DNA of 64,000 nt from Saccharothrix luteola (GTDB lineage Bacteria; Actinomycetota; Actinomycetes; Mycobacteriales; Pseudonocardiaceae), in assembly GCF_020859565.1 (NCBI RefSeq), contig NZ_JAJHUO010000013.1, positions 194,663 to 258,662 on the forward strand, given 5' to 3'. Of the stretch, positions 52,553 to 61,700 are shown piece after piece. How positions within the stretch are numbered: position 1 is the stretch's first letter; every line of letters begins with the position of its first letter. The notes under the pieces are model-generated. The model was not told the origin of the DNA. It saw only the letters and a list, made by a program, of their open reading frames with translations, and made no database searches. The position numbers were made by a program, and so were the translations under genes.

Positions 52553-53706
52553 GTCGCCAACTCCTTCTCCAACGGTGTCCGGAAGCGGGGGATCACGCGC
52601 ACCCCGCCGAGCCAGGACGCCAACCGGTCCGCCTCCCGGGCGATCGCGGCCTCCGCGTCCGCGCCGACGTCCTCGAGGAGTTCCCACACCAGTCCGCCGT
52701 CGGCGCGTTGGGCCCACCCGCCGACGACCGCGCCGTTCCACCACACGGTCGGGCCCACGTTGCCCGCGGTGTCGAACAGGCGTGGCCGGTGCCGGTCGGG
52801 GAGGTACCAGCCGCGAGCCTGCCACCCCATCGGCGTCGGATCCAGTGCCGGCAGCAGCGCGGCCCACGGCTCGGGGTCCTCGACCGGGTCGAGGTCGTCG
52901 GGCAGGGCGTAGCCGGGGCCGGTGGACAGCTCGACCTCGACCGCGCCCGCCGCGGCGAGGGCCTTGCGGGTGTGCCCGAGGTTCCAGCCGGTCCACCACT
53001 TGAGGTCGGCCTCGGAGCCGAGCCCGTAGGAGGCGAGCCAGCGGCGGGCCAGCTCGGCGCGGGCGTCGGCGGGGTCGAGCTCGGGCCACGGTGTGGCGGG
53101 CTCCCAGCGGAACCGGGTGCTCAGCCACGTGCCGAGGGGACGGCCGCGGCGCATCCGGCCCTCGGCGGCCAGGACGCGGACGACGCGGCTGGACACGTTC
53201 TGGCGGGTCTCGTAGGGCTTGCCGGCCGCGACGACGACCTGTTCGAGCAGGTCCGGCACGTCGCGAGTGAGGTCGACGGTGGTCGCCGCTCCCCGCCGGC
53301 GCAGCGCCTCCAGGGTGGTCTCCTCGACCGCGGCGAGGCGGTCGGCGTCCCAGCCGACGCCCTCGGCCAGGTAGACGAGCAGCTTCTGCCGCTCCTTCGC
53401 GGCGACGGCGGCGCCCGCGGCGGCCTGCACCACGGGCGCGGTCGCCGCGGTGACGGCGAACATGGTGCGGCGCATGGCCAGCAACCGGACCAGCGTGTGC
53501 CGCTCGTAGAACGCGGCCTCCACCTCGGCCACCGAGGGCCGCTCCAGGCGGGCGCACGCGGACAGGAACGCGGTCGCGGGGTCGGTGGCGTGCAGGCCGA
53601 CCACCGCGTCGACCACGTCCTCGACCGCGGCGGCACGGGTGGAGAGCAGGTGCCGGGTGCCCAGGCGGGCCCGCCGCGCGGCGTCGTCGATCTTGGCGAG
53701 GGTCAC
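52549..53706 (-). CDS. Winged-helix protein of the AlkZ/YcaQ DNA-glycosylase-like family
   Basis: GTG 53706 starts a 385-aa protein with the family's landmarks: 'VVGLHATDPATAFLSACARL' near residue 36, 'YERHTLVRLLAMRRTMFAVTA', 'GLGSEADLKWWTGW' and the C-terminal 'DTAGNVGPTVWWNGAVVGGWAQR'. AlkZ removes DNA adducts made by azinomycin, and relatives repair other interstrand crosslinks. Characterised members use a Q-x-Q or H-x-Q motif in the catalytic strand; here it reads H-A-T. Activity on DNA is therefore uncertain. The stop overlaps the GNAT-DinB start. Confidence 0.82.
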   Translation of the reverse strand: MTLAKIDDAARRARLGTRHLLSTRAAAVEDVVDAVVGLHATDPATAFLSACARLERPSVAEVEAAFYERHTLVRLLAMRRTMFAVTAATAPVVQAAAGAAVAAKERQKLLVYLAEGVGWDADRLAAVEETTLEALRRRGAATTVDLTRDVPDLLEQVVVAAGKPYETRQNVSSRVVRVLAAEGRMRRGRPLGTWLSTRFRWEPATPWPELDPADARAELARRWLASYGLGSEADLKWWTGWNLGHTRKALAAAGAVEVELSTGPGYALPDDLDPVEDPEPWAALLPALDPTPMGWQARGWYLPDRHRPRLFDTAGNVGPTVWWNGAVVGGWAQRADGGLVWELLEDVGADAEAAIAREADRLASWLGGVRVIPRFRTPLEKELAT

Positions 53707-53782
53707 CGGTCCATCCTCGGCGCTCTACCCTGATCGGCGAAACCGGGATCGCGGAACCCGGAGACCGCTGGACGAGGACGCG

Positions 53783-54364
53783 ATGTCGGCAACACGGCTG
53801 CTGGTGCTCGGGGTGGTGCGCGGCTACGGGCGCGCCCACGGCTACCTGATCGGCAACGACCTGATGTCGTGGGGCGCGGGGGAGTGGGCCAACGTCAAGT
53901 GGGGCTCGATCTACCACGCGCTCAAGCAGCTCACCAAGGACGGCTGCCTGGCCGACCACTCCGTGCCGCCGGGCCGCACGGACTACGAGATCACCCCCAA
54001 GGGGGAGGCCGAGTACCGCAGGCTGCTGCGCGACGCGCTGCGCCGCCCGGAGACGCGGCCCGACCTGCTGGCCGCCGGGCTGGCGCTGCTGCCGTCGCTG
54101 TCGCGGGAGGAGGCCGTGGGTCTGCTCACCGAGCGGTTGGCCGCGTTGGAGGCGCGGCGTGACGCGGCGCGCAAGCAGGCGGGGGAGTGGGACGAGCCGT
54201 CGCACGTGAAGGAGCTGTTCGGGCTGTGGGAGCACACCGCGGCCGGCGGGGCGGAGTGGACGCGGGGCCTGGTCGAACGCCTCGAAGCGGGCGCCTACCC
54301 CATGGCGGGCGAGCCGGGATCGCCCGGCGCGCCCGGCAGCTGGGGTATGCTCAAACTTGAGTAG
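53783..54364 (+). CDS. PadR-family transcriptional regulator
   Basis: ATG 53783 begins a 193-aa protein: a winged helix ('LLVLGVVRGYGRAHGYLIGNDL', 'WGSIYHALKQLTKDGCLADH', 'RTDYEITPKGEAEYRRLL') and a C-terminal dimerisation helix. It is divergent from the AlkZ-like gene (76-bp gap) and may control it. It lies just before the helicase gene. Confidence 0.9.
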   Translation: MSATRLLVLGVVRGYGRAHGYLIGNDLMSWGAGEWANVKWGSIYHALKQLTKDGCLADHSVPPGRTDYEITPKGEAEYRRLLRDALRRPETRPDLLAAGLALLPSLSREEAVGLLTERLAALEARRDAARKQAGEWDEPSHVKELFGLWEHTAAGGAEWTRGLVERLEAGAYPMAGEPGSPGAPGSWGMLKLE

Positions 54365-54388
54365 CGAGGGGGAACGCTGAACACAGGG

Positions 54389-57076
54389 TTGGAGCGGTAC
54401 GCGGCCGTCTTCGAGGCAGCCGACCCGCCACGCACGTCCACCGTCGCCTTCTACCCGGCCCAGGACCCGCCGGGACCGGACGGCGCTCCCGGCTCCGACC
54501 GGCTCACCATCGCCACCCCCGACGGCGCCGCGCGCACCGTGCCCGCCCTGCGGCTGCCCGTGTCCGAGGCCGTGCCGCTGCTCAGCCGCGCCCGTCGCGC
54601 ACCGCACGCCCACCCCGCCGCCGCGTTCTGGGGCGCGGCCGTCGTCGTGGCGTTGCAGCTCGTCGCACGTGGTCGGGTGCGGCCCGCGGTCACCGACGGC
54701 GACTTCGACGCCTGGCTGCTCGGTCCCCTCGACGCCGCCGACCACGCCCGCGTGCGCGACCTGGCCGACGCGATGCCCGCGCACGCCCGGGCCGTGCCGC
54801 TGCCGGGCCGCGAGCCGCTCGAACTGCCCGACGCCGAGCCGCTGCTGCGCGCGTTCCTCGACGCCGTCGCCGACACCATGCCGCGTGGCGCGGCGGCCGT
54901 GCACGCCGCGGGTGCGCCCGCGTTCGCCGCCACCGCGCCCCAGCGGGTGCCGCACCTGCGCGACTGGGCCGACCAGGGCGTGCGCATCTCGCTGCGGATC
55001 GAGGGCTTCGGCCCGTTCCGCGCCGTCGTGCAGGTCCACAGCCTCGCCGACCCCGCCCGCGTGGTCGACGCCGTCGAGCTGTGGGCGTCGGCCAACCAGC
55101 GGTCCCGGGCCGACGCCATGGTCGCCCTGCGGCGCGCCGCCCGCGCCTGGGCGCCGCTGGAACGGCTGCTCGACCAGCCCGTGCCCGACGAGGTCGCCCT
55201 CCTCGACTCCGACGTGGAGCACCTGCTCGCCACCGGCGCCGTCCGGCTCGCCGCCGCGGGCGTGGACGTGCACTGGCCCAAGGACCTCGTGCGGGACCTG
55301 TCGGCCAAGGTCGTCATCGGCGAACGCCCCGCCGACCGGCCGGCATTCTTCGGCCCGGACCACCTCACCTCCGTGAACTGGCAGCTCGCCCTGGGCGACG
55401 ACCCGCTCACCCCCGACGAGCTCGACCGGCTCGCCGAGGCCACCCGGCCGGTCGTGCGGCTGCGCGACCGCTGGACCCTGGTCGACCCCGAACTCGCCCG
55501 CCGCGCCCGGGAACGCGCCCTCAAACCCGTCACCGCGATCGACGCGCTCGGCGCGGCCCTGACCGGCACCACCCACGTCGACGGGGTCGAGGTCGAGGTC
55601 GCCGCCACCGGCTGGCTGGACGAGCTGAAGTCCCGGCTCGCCGACCTCGACGACGAGCCGCTCGCCGCACCGCCCGCGCTGCGCGCCACCCTCCGCGACT
55701 ACCAGCTGCACGGCCTGCGCTGGCTGGACCGCATGACCTCGCTCGGCCTCGGCGCGTGCCTGGCCGACGACATGGGCCTGGGCAAGACCATCACCCTCAT
55801 CGCGCTGCACCTGCACCGCGACCGGCACCACCCCGGACCCACCCTCGTGGTCTGCCCCGCGTCGCTGATGGGCAACTGGCAGCGCGAGATCGAGCGCTTC
55901 GCGCCCGGCGTGCCCGTCCGCCGCTTCCACGGCCCCCGCCGCGACGTCGCGCACGAGGGCTTCGTGCTCACCACCTACGGCACCATGCGCCTGGACGCCG
56001 ACCGGCTCGCCGACGTCGACTGGGGCATGGTCGTCGCCGACGAGGCGCAGCACGTGAAGAACCCCGCCTCCGACACCGCCAAGGCCCTGCGCCGCATCCC
56101 CGCCCGCGCCCGCGTCGCCCTCACCGGCACCCCCGTGGAGAACACGCTCTCGGAGCTGTGGGCGATCCTCGACTGGACCACCCCCGGCCTGCTCGGCACG
56201 ATGGCCCAGTTCAAGGCACGGTGGGCCGGCCCCATCGAGGCCGACCACGACCAGGAGGCCGCGCAGCGGTTCGCCCGGCTCGTGCGGCCCTTCCTGCTGC
56301 GCCGCCGCAAGACCGACCCCGGCATCGCGCCCGAGCTGCCGCCCAAGACCGAGACCGACCAGCCCGTCGCCCTCACCCGCGAGCAGGCCGCCCTCTACGA
56401 GGCCGTCGTGCGCGAGCTCATGGCCGAGGTCCGCGAGGCCGACGGCATCGCCCGCCGCGGCCGGATCGTCAAGCTCCTCACCGGCCTCAAACAGGTCTGC
56501 AACCACCCCGCCCAGTACCTCAAGGAGACCTCGCCGAAGCTCGCCGGCCGGTCGGGCAAGCTCGAACTGCTCGACGAGCTGCTCGACACCATCCTCGCCG
56601 AGGACGGCGCGGTGCTCGTGTTCACCCAGTACGTCGCCATGGCCCGCCTCATCGAACGCCACCTCGCCGGCCGCGGCATCCCCAGCCAACTCCTGCACGG
56701 CGGCACGCCCGTCCCCGCCCGCGAGGACATGGTGCGCCGCTTCCAGGACGGCGAGTGCCCGGTGTTCCTGCTCTCCCTCAAAGCCGCGGGCACCGGCCTC
56801 AACCTCACCCGCGCCGACCACGTCGTGCACTACGACCGGTGGTGGAACCCCGCCGTGGAGGACCAGGCCACCGACCGCGCGCACCGCATCGGCCAGACCC
56901 GGCCCGTGCAGGTGCACCGGCTCATCGCCGAAGGCACCATCGAGGACCGCATCGCCGCGATGCTGCGCGCCAAGCGCGACCTCGCCGACTCCGTCCTGGC
57001 CCGCGGCGACGCCGCGTTCACCGAACTGTCCGACGACGAACTGGGCAACCTGGTCGAACTCCGGAGCGGCACATGA
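54389..57076 (+). CDS. SNF2-family helicase/ATPase
   Basis: The ~895-aa protein has an N-terminal region of ~430 residues of the bacterial SNF2-associated type, then the two helicase lobes. Motif I is 'LADDMGLGKTITLIAL', motif II 'VVADEAQHVKN', motif III 'ALTGTPVENTLSELW', motif V 'LLSLKAAGTGLNLTRADHVVHYDRWWNPAVE' and motif VI 'ATDRAHRIGQTRPV'. The start is unresolved. TTG 54389 is the first conventional codon but lies 15 bases from the GAGGGGGA ribosome site; a CTG at 54377 is better spaced. Its stop overlaps the SWIM gene (ATGA). The pair probably acts together on nucleoprotein. Confidence 0.93.
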   Translation: MERYAAVFEAADPPRTSTVAFYPAQDPPGPDGAPGSDRLTIATPDGAARTVPALRLPVSEAVPLLSRARRAPHAHPAAAFWGAAVVVALQLVARGRVRPAVTDGDFDAWLLGPLDAADHARVRDLADAMPAHARAVPLPGREPLELPDAEPLLRAFLDAVADTMPRGAAAVHAAGAPAFAATAPQRVPHLRDWADQGVRISLRIEGFGPFRAVVQVHSLADPARVVDAVELWASANQRSRADAMVALRRAARAWAPLERLLDQPVPDEVALLDSDVEHLLATGAVRLAAAGVDVHWPKDLVRDLSAKVVIGERPADRPAFFGPDHLTSVNWQLALGDDPLTPDELDRLAEATRPVVRLRDRWTLVDPELARRARERALKPVTAIDALGAALTGTTHVDGVEVEVAATGWLDELKSRLADLDDEPLAAPPALRATLRDYQLHGLRWLDRMTSLGLGACLADDMGLGKTITLIALHLHRDRHHPGPTLVVCPASLMGNWQREIERFAPGVPVRRFHGPRRDVAHEGFVLTTYGTMRLDADRLADVDWGMVVADEAQHVKNPASDTAKALRRIPARARVALTGTPVENTLSELWAILDWTTPGLLGTMAQFKARWAGPIEADHDQEAAQRFARLVRPFLLRRRKTDPGIAPELPPKTETDQPVALTREQAALYEAVVRELMAEVREADGIARRGRIVKLLTGLKQVCNHPAQYLKETSPKLAGRSGKLELLDELLDTILAEDGAVLVFTQYVAMARLIERHLAGRGIPSQLLHGGTPVPAREDMVRRFQDGECPVFLLSLKAAGTGLNLTRADHVVHYDRWWNPAVEDQATDRAHRIGQTRPVQVHRLIAEGTIEDRIAAMLRAKRDLADSVLARGDAAFTELSDDELGNLVELRSGT

Positions 57077-58170
57077 GCGATCGCGTCAAAGGCTTCCCGG
57101 CGTTCGGCAAGGGCGTGCGCCGCGCCGGCTCCTGGTGGGGCAAGGCGTGGCTGCAGGCCCTGGAGGACACCTCGCTGGACCAGGCGCCTCTGCGCCAGGG
57201 CCGCAAGTACGCCCACGCCGGGCTCGTCGGCACCATCACCGTCAGCCCAGGCCGCATCGCCGCCACCGTCTACGACACCGAGGACACCTACCAGACCTCC
57301 GTCCACCTCACCCCGCTCACCGACGCCGAGTGGAACCGGTTCCTCGGCCAGATCGCCGCCAAGGCCGGGCACCTCGCCGCGCTGCTCGACCGCGAGATGC
57401 CCCGCGAACTCGCCGACGCCGCCGCCGACGCGGGCGTCCCGCTGCTGCCCGGCATCGGCGACCTCGACCCCGAGTGCACCTGCCCCGGCTGGGAACTTCC
57501 CTGCCGCCACGCCGCCGCCCTGTGCCACCAGGCGTCCTGGCTGCTCGACGCCGATCCGTGGGTCCTGCTGCTCCTGCGCGGACGGGACCAGGACGAGGTC
57601 GTCGCCGGCGTCCGACCCACCACCGGCGTCCTCGCCACCACCGCCTACGCCCAGCCCGTCCCCGACCTGCCCGACGACCCACCGCCCGCCGAGCTCGGCC
57701 CCCTGCCCGAGTTCGAACCCGCGCCCGGCATCGACGTCGACGTGCTGCGGCTGCTCGTCGCCGACGCCGCCGCCAAGGCCCGCGAGGTGCTCGCCACCGG
57801 GCGGTGGCCCGCGCCCGACGACCGCCGCGACCACATCCGCATGGCCGCCACCCACCCCGCCCTGCGCGACCGCCTCGACGCCGACCCGCGCGCCGTCCGC
57901 GCCTGGCAGCAAGGCGGCGCCGGCGCCCTCGACGTCCTCGAACACCCCTGGACACCCGGCAAGACCGACACCGCCCGCGCCCGCGCCGCCTGGGAGAGCG
58001 GCGAACTGCCCGAACCCGCCGTGTGGCGCAACCGCTGGACCGTCCACGACCGACAACTCCGCTACGGCCGCGACGGCCGCTGGTACCCCTACCGCGCCAC
58101 CGACGGCGACTGGTGGCCCACCGGCACACCGCACCGCGACCCCACCGCCGCCCTCACCGACACCGACTGA
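57073..58170 (+). CDS. SWIM zinc-finger protein, partner of the SNF2 helicase
   Basis: The 365-aa product begins with 'GFPAFGKGVRRAGSWWGKAWLQALED' and has a SWIM zinc finger around residues 135-155: 'DPECTCPGWELPCRHAAAL', the CxCx(n)CxH pattern. The rest is helical. SWIM domains bind DNA or protein and in bacteria often sit beside SNF2 ATPases. The ATGA overlap with the helicase gene supports a joint complex. Coding is extremely C-rich at third positions, like the helicase. Confidence 0.9.
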   Translation: MSDRVKGFPAFGKGVRRAGSWWGKAWLQALEDTSLDQAPLRQGRKYAHAGLVGTITVSPGRIAATVYDTEDTYQTSVHLTPLTDAEWNRFLGQIAAKAGHLAALLDREMPRELADAAADAGVPLLPGIGDLDPECTCPGWELPCRHAAALCHQASWLLDADPWVLLLLRGRDQDEVVAGVRPTTGVLATTAYAQPVPDLPDDPPPAELGPLPEFEPAPGIDVDVLRLLVADAAAKAREVLATGRWPAPDDRRDHIRMAATHPALRDRLDADPRAVRAWQQGGAGALDVLEHPWTPGKTDTARARAAWESGELPEPAVWRNRWTVHDRQLRYGRDGRWYPYRATDGDWWPTGTPHRDPTAALTDTD

Positions 58171-58254
58171 CCGGGTTCCGCGAAACGCGTCGTCCACCCG
58201 CCGTCACCCGACTAAGGTCCTGCGGCCGGGGAACGACGACTGGGGGACAGGGTC

Positions 58255-59097
58255 ATGAACGCGGTACCGGCGGTCCATCCGTCCAACGTGGACCAGCTGC
58301 GCGCGTGGAACGGCGACGACGGCGACTTCTGGGCGGCCCGCGCCGACCGCATCGACGAGGGCGTCGCCGGCTACCACGACCGGCTGCTGGACGCCGCGCG
58401 GATCGAACCGACCTCGCACGTGCTCGACATCGGCTGCGGCGCCGGGCTCACCACCCGCGACGCCGCCCGCCGCGCCACCGAGGGCACGGCGCTCGGCGTG
58501 GACCTGTCCTCGGCGATGATCGAACTCGCCCGCCGCACGGCCGACCGCGACCACGTGCCCAACGCGCGGTTCCTGCACGCCGACGCCCAGATCCACCCGT
58601 TCCCCGAACGGCACTTCGACGTGGCCCTCAGCCGCCACGGCGCGATGTTCTTCGGCGACCCCCACGCCGCGTTCGCCAACATCGCCCGCGCGCTGCGCCC
58701 CGGCGCACGCCTGGCGCTGCTGTCCTGGCAGCCGTTCGAGCGCAACGCCTGGCTCACGGCCTTCCGCACCGCCCTGGCCGCCGGCCGCGACCTGCCCGCA
58801 CCACCGACCACACCGGGCTCGCTCCACGACCCCGACCAGGTGCGGCCCCTGCTGACCTCGGCCGGGTTCACCGACGTGCGCGTCCACGGCCTCACCGAAC
58901 CCATGTACTTCGGCCGCGACGTCGACGACGCCTGCCGGTTCGTCACCGGCCAGTTCTCCCGGCTGCTCGCCGGCCTCGACCCCGAGGCGCGGGACCGCGC
59001 CGTGGCCGACCTGCGCACCGACCTGGCCGCCCACCACACCGACCGGGGCGTCCGCTACGACTCGGCCGCCTGGCTCATCGAAGCCCGCCGCCCCTGA
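58255..59097 (+). CDS. Class I SAM-dependent methyltransferase
   Basis: ATG 58255 follows GGGGGACAGGG. The 280-aa product has motif I 'VLDIGCGAGLTTRDAARR', motif II 'ALGVDLSSAMIELARR', 'HPFPERHFDVALSRHGAMFF' and 'LRPGARLALLSWQPFERNAW'. This is the UbiE/Methyltransf_11 group. The substrate could be a small molecule; nothing nearby decides. It stands alone before a perfect palindrome. Confidence 0.9.
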   Translation: MNAVPAVHPSNVDQLRAWNGDDGDFWAARADRIDEGVAGYHDRLLDAARIEPTSHVLDIGCGAGLTTRDAARRATEGTALGVDLSSAMIELARRTADRDHVPNARFLHADAQIHPFPERHFDVALSRHGAMFFGDPHAAFANIARALRPGARLALLSWQPFERNAWLTAFRTALAAGRDLPAPPTTPGSLHDPDQVRPLLTSAGFTDVRVHGLTEPMYFGRDVDDACRFVTGQFSRLLAGLDPEARDRAVADLRTDLAAHHTDRGVRYDSAAWLIEARRP

Positions 59098-59156
59098 CCT
59101 CGACCACACCGTCCACAGCGGACGGAAGCAGGGGGAATCCGCAGTTCGAGCCCGCT

Positions 59157-59188
59157 CCACCACACCTGTGGTACCACAGGTGTGGTGG
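59157..59188. terminator. Perfect 32-bp palindrome, probable bidirectional terminator
   Basis: Sixteen-base arms starting CCACCACACCTGTGGT meet at a central GTAC without any mismatch. It lies between the convergent methyltransferase and DUF5703 genes. The lack of flanking T runs leaves open that it is a protein-binding site. Confidence 0.65.
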
Positions 59189-59249
59189 TCGCCGAACGGC
59201 TCCGCCGCCACCGCCTCGGCGGTCGCGCCCTCCGAGCCCGCGCCTGCCT

Positions 59250-59465
59250 TTAGGTGATCACACCCGGCATCACGGCCGCCGACCGCTTGCGGCGCAGCCA
59301 CACCTTGCGCGAACCGTCACCGAACAACAACGTCCGCGACAGCTCCCACCCGGCGAACTCCGCGTGGATCGCCAGCTGCGTCGTCGCCGTGCGACGGGAG
59401 ACACCGGCCGGCAGCCGCAGCGGCCGGTACTCCCAGTCCCCGTCGATCACCCCATCGCCCATCAT
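59250..59465 (-). CDS. DUF5703 family small protein
   Basis: ATG 59465 overlaps the stop of the lipoprotein gene (ATGA). The 71-aa product reads 'DGDWEYRPLRLPAGVSRRTA', then '..LAIHAEFAGWELSRTLLFGDGSRKVWLRRK'. This is the conserved core of the small actinobacterial DUF5703 family, of unknown function. The basic C-terminus suggests nucleic-acid or membrane-surface contact. Confidence 0.85.
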   Translation of the reverse strand: MMGDGVIDGDWEYRPLRLPAGVSRRTATTQLAIHAEFAGWELSRTLLFGDGSRKVWLRRKRSAAVMPGVIT

Positions 59466-60424
59466 CCGATCACCTGCATCCCTGCGCCGTCCCCGGACGC
59501 GACGAACACGCGCCCGCTGCCTGGATCGACCGCCACCGAGTCCGGCTGGCGGACCGTGGCGAACCGGTGCCTCTCCACCGGCTCCGCGCCGGCGACGTCG
59601 AACGCCACGACCTCGTTGCGCTCGGTGAGCGTGATCCACACCAGGTCACGCGTCGCGTCGTAAGCCATCCCGTACGGCGCGCCCGGCACGGGGTAGCGCA
59701 ACCGCATGATCAACGGAGCGGTGGAGAACGCCATCAGCTCACCGCCGCGCGTGTCCACCACCAGCACCCGGCCGAACCGGTCGGCCACCGCGTTCGTCGC
59801 GCCCTCGCCCGCGCGCAACCCCGCGCCCGGGCCGTCGGCACCGGGGTCGAGGTCGAACACCGCGCTGCGCGGCCGGTCCAGCACCACCGCGGCGCCGTCC
59901 ACCGCGACCAGCCGGTCCGGGCTGGAGATGCCGCGCACCACGTGCCCGTCCACCGACACCTGCCGCAGGTCGCGCTGCGCCACCAACGTGCGGTCGCCCA
60001 CCCGCGCCACGTCCACCGGGGCGCCGTCCACCGCGCGCTGGGACGTCGAGCCGTCCGGCTGGATCGTCACCACGACACCGGCGGGCACCACCGCCTCCAC
60101 CGCGTCACCGACCGTCACCAGCCGTTCCGCCGGACCGGGCAACGGCACCACCACGGGATCACCCAGCGTGTCGGCGGGGTAGAGGGCCACCGACGGCGGA
60201 TCGGCCAGCGCCACCGCCACCCGACCGCCCGCGACCGCGACCGCGACCGCCCGCCCCAGCGGCACCACCCGGCCCTGCGGTACGCCCGCCTGATCAGGCG
60301 ACGCCGCAGGTCGCGCGGGCTCCAACGTCGCCGCGAGCTGCAACGGGTCGGCCGGGTTCTCCTCCGTCGCACAGCCCGAGACCAACGCGACCCCGGTGAG
60401 CACTACCGCCGCCAGTCGGCGCAA
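59462..60424 (-). CDS. Lipoprotein with beta-propeller (NHL/YVTN-like) repeats
   Basis: The TTG at 60424 is well placed after GGGAGG (seven bases); an ATG at 60469 is in frame but lacks a ribosome site. From TTG the protein has 320 aa and opens with a lipobox signal (LRRLAAVVLTGVALVSGC). Repeated ~40-residue blades follow ('GRVVPLGRAVAVAVAGGRVAVAL', 'RFGRVLVVDTRGGELMAFST', 'YDATRDLVWITLTERNEVVAFDV', 'VAVDPGSGRVFVASGDGAGMQV'). It is probably an extracytoplasmic binding or scaffold protein. It is coupled to DUF5703 and divergent from a peptidase gene. Confidence 0.82.
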   Translation of the reverse strand: MRRLAAVVLTGVALVSGCATEENPADPLQLAATLEPARPAASPDQAGVPQGRVVPLGRAVAVAVAGGRVAVALADPPSVALYPADTLGDPVVVPLPGPAERLVTVGDAVEAVVPAGVVVTIQPDGSTSQRAVDGAPVDVARVGDRTLVAQRDLRQVSVDGHVVRGISSPDRLVAVDGAAVVLDRPRSAVFDLDPGADGPGAGLRAGEGATNAVADRFGRVLVVDTRGGELMAFSTAPLIMRLRYPVPGAPYGMAYDATRDLVWITLTERNEVVAFDVAGAEPVERHRFATVRQPDSVAVDPGSGRVFVASGDGAGMQVIG

Positions 60425-60595
60425 CGTCGGACCTCCCAGTCGACCCCGTTCAGCCCTCCCAGCATCCATCACCGAACCACCATCGTCACGCAGGGGGCGG
60501 GTGTTGTCGTTGGTCTGGGAAGGTGATAGTCGCGCCGATCCCGTACCTCCGAGCCCTTCCCGGCGACTATCCCAGGTGAACGGGGAGGCGTCGCG

Positions 60596-61687
60596 ATGAC
60601 GGTCGAGGAGCTGCGGGATCGGCACGTGCAACTGCTGCGGGACCGGCGGGTGGTCGACCACCTCGACCCGCCGGCACACCCCGGCGGCGACACCGCCGCG
60701 CGCTACCACACGTGGACCCAGGTGGCCGCCGAGCCGCCGTCCGCGCTGCTCGCGCGGCTGGTCGACGTGCGGGTCCGGCCGGCCGCCTACCGGCCCGCGC
60801 ACCTGCGCGAACAGCAGCACACCCTCGACGCGCTGCAACCCGAGGTGCTGCACTTGGCCCGCACCGCGGGCTGGGAGACCACCATCCCGGTGCTGGCGGG
60901 CGTGTTCCCCACCGGCACCCTCGACGCGCTCAGCGTCCCCGTGCCCGGCCGCGGCGTGCTCGTGCTGGTCAACACCTCGCTGCTGGACCTGCTCGGCACC
61001 GTGCTGAAGATCATGACCGGGGCGCTGCCGGACTACGGCGCCCCGGCCCTGCTGAGCACCGACCAGGCGACCTACGCCCTGGCCGAGGCCGTCAACGCCC
61101 ACCTGTACGGCAACGGCGCGGTCCAGGCGCGGCGGCTGCCCGAGCTGTCCGGGCAACGCGCCGCGCTGGTCTCGCTGATGGCGCGTCGCGGCACCCAGTT
61201 CACGCTGGCGCACGAGGTCGGGCACGTGCTGTCCGGGCACCTGCGGCACGCCCGCCGCCTCACCGACCCCCACACGCCGGTCGGCGCGCTCGACGCGCAG
61301 TCCGTCGGCTGGCCGCGCGAGCACGAGGCCGACCGCGTCGCCGCCACGATCATGCTGCGCACCCTGGACGGCCTCGGGCACCGCGAACTCGAAGCGCACG
61401 AGCCGTACGTGGTCGGCGCGGTGCTGCTGGTGCTGTTCCTGCACGAGGTCACCGACCGGCTCGCCGACCAGCTCGGCCTCACCGTCCCGTTCGCGGGCAA
61501 CCACCCGCCGCCCGTGCGGCGCATCCAGACCCTCGTCGAACACCTCGCCGGCCACGTCCGCACCCCCCGTGCCCTCGACCTCGCCGCCGAGGTCGCCACC
61601 TGGCTCGAAGACCGGCTCGACGGGGTGCGCGAGTGGTTCCGGCTCGTGGACGACTCCCTGCTCGGCGGCTCCACCCCGGGCGGGTGA
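60596..61687 (+). CDS. HExxH zinc peptidase, ImmA/IrrE-like
   Basis: ATG 60596 follows GGGGAGG. The 363-aa product has 'QFTLAHEVGHVLSGH' (HEVGH zinc motif near residue 205) and a later 'GWPREHEADRVAATIML' segment giving the third ligand. This arrangement occurs in ImmA/IrrE and related M48-like peptidases. No membrane segment and no helix-turn-helix domain are evident. ImmA-type enzymes cleave repressors in mobile elements; here no repressor is adjacent. It is divergent from the lipoprotein gene with 171 bp between starts. Confidence 0.78.
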   Translation: MTVEELRDRHVQLLRDRRVVDHLDPPAHPGGDTAARYHTWTQVAAEPPSALLARLVDVRVRPAAYRPAHLREQQHTLDALQPEVLHLARTAGWETTIPVLAGVFPTGTLDALSVPVPGRGVLVLVNTSLLDLLGTVLKIMTGALPDYGAPALLSTDQATYALAEAVNAHLYGNGAVQARRLPELSGQRAALVSLMARRGTQFTLAHEVGHVLSGHLRHARRLTDPHTPVGALDAQSVGWPREHEADRVAATIMLRTLDGLGHRELEAHEPYVVGAVLLVLFLHEVTDRLADQLGLTVPFAGNHPPPVRRIQTLVEHLAGHVRTPRALDLAAEVATWLEDRLDGVREWFRLVDDSLLGGSTPGG

Positions 61688-61700
61688 GGCGGGATCGCGC

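Noticed and set aside
51629..56917. A 1762-codon open frame on the minus strand
   Set aside because: Only its last ~307 codons are a real gene (GNAT-DinB). The rest is the antisense and off-frame shadow of the AlkZ-like, PadR and SNF2 genes, a usual effect of very high GC.
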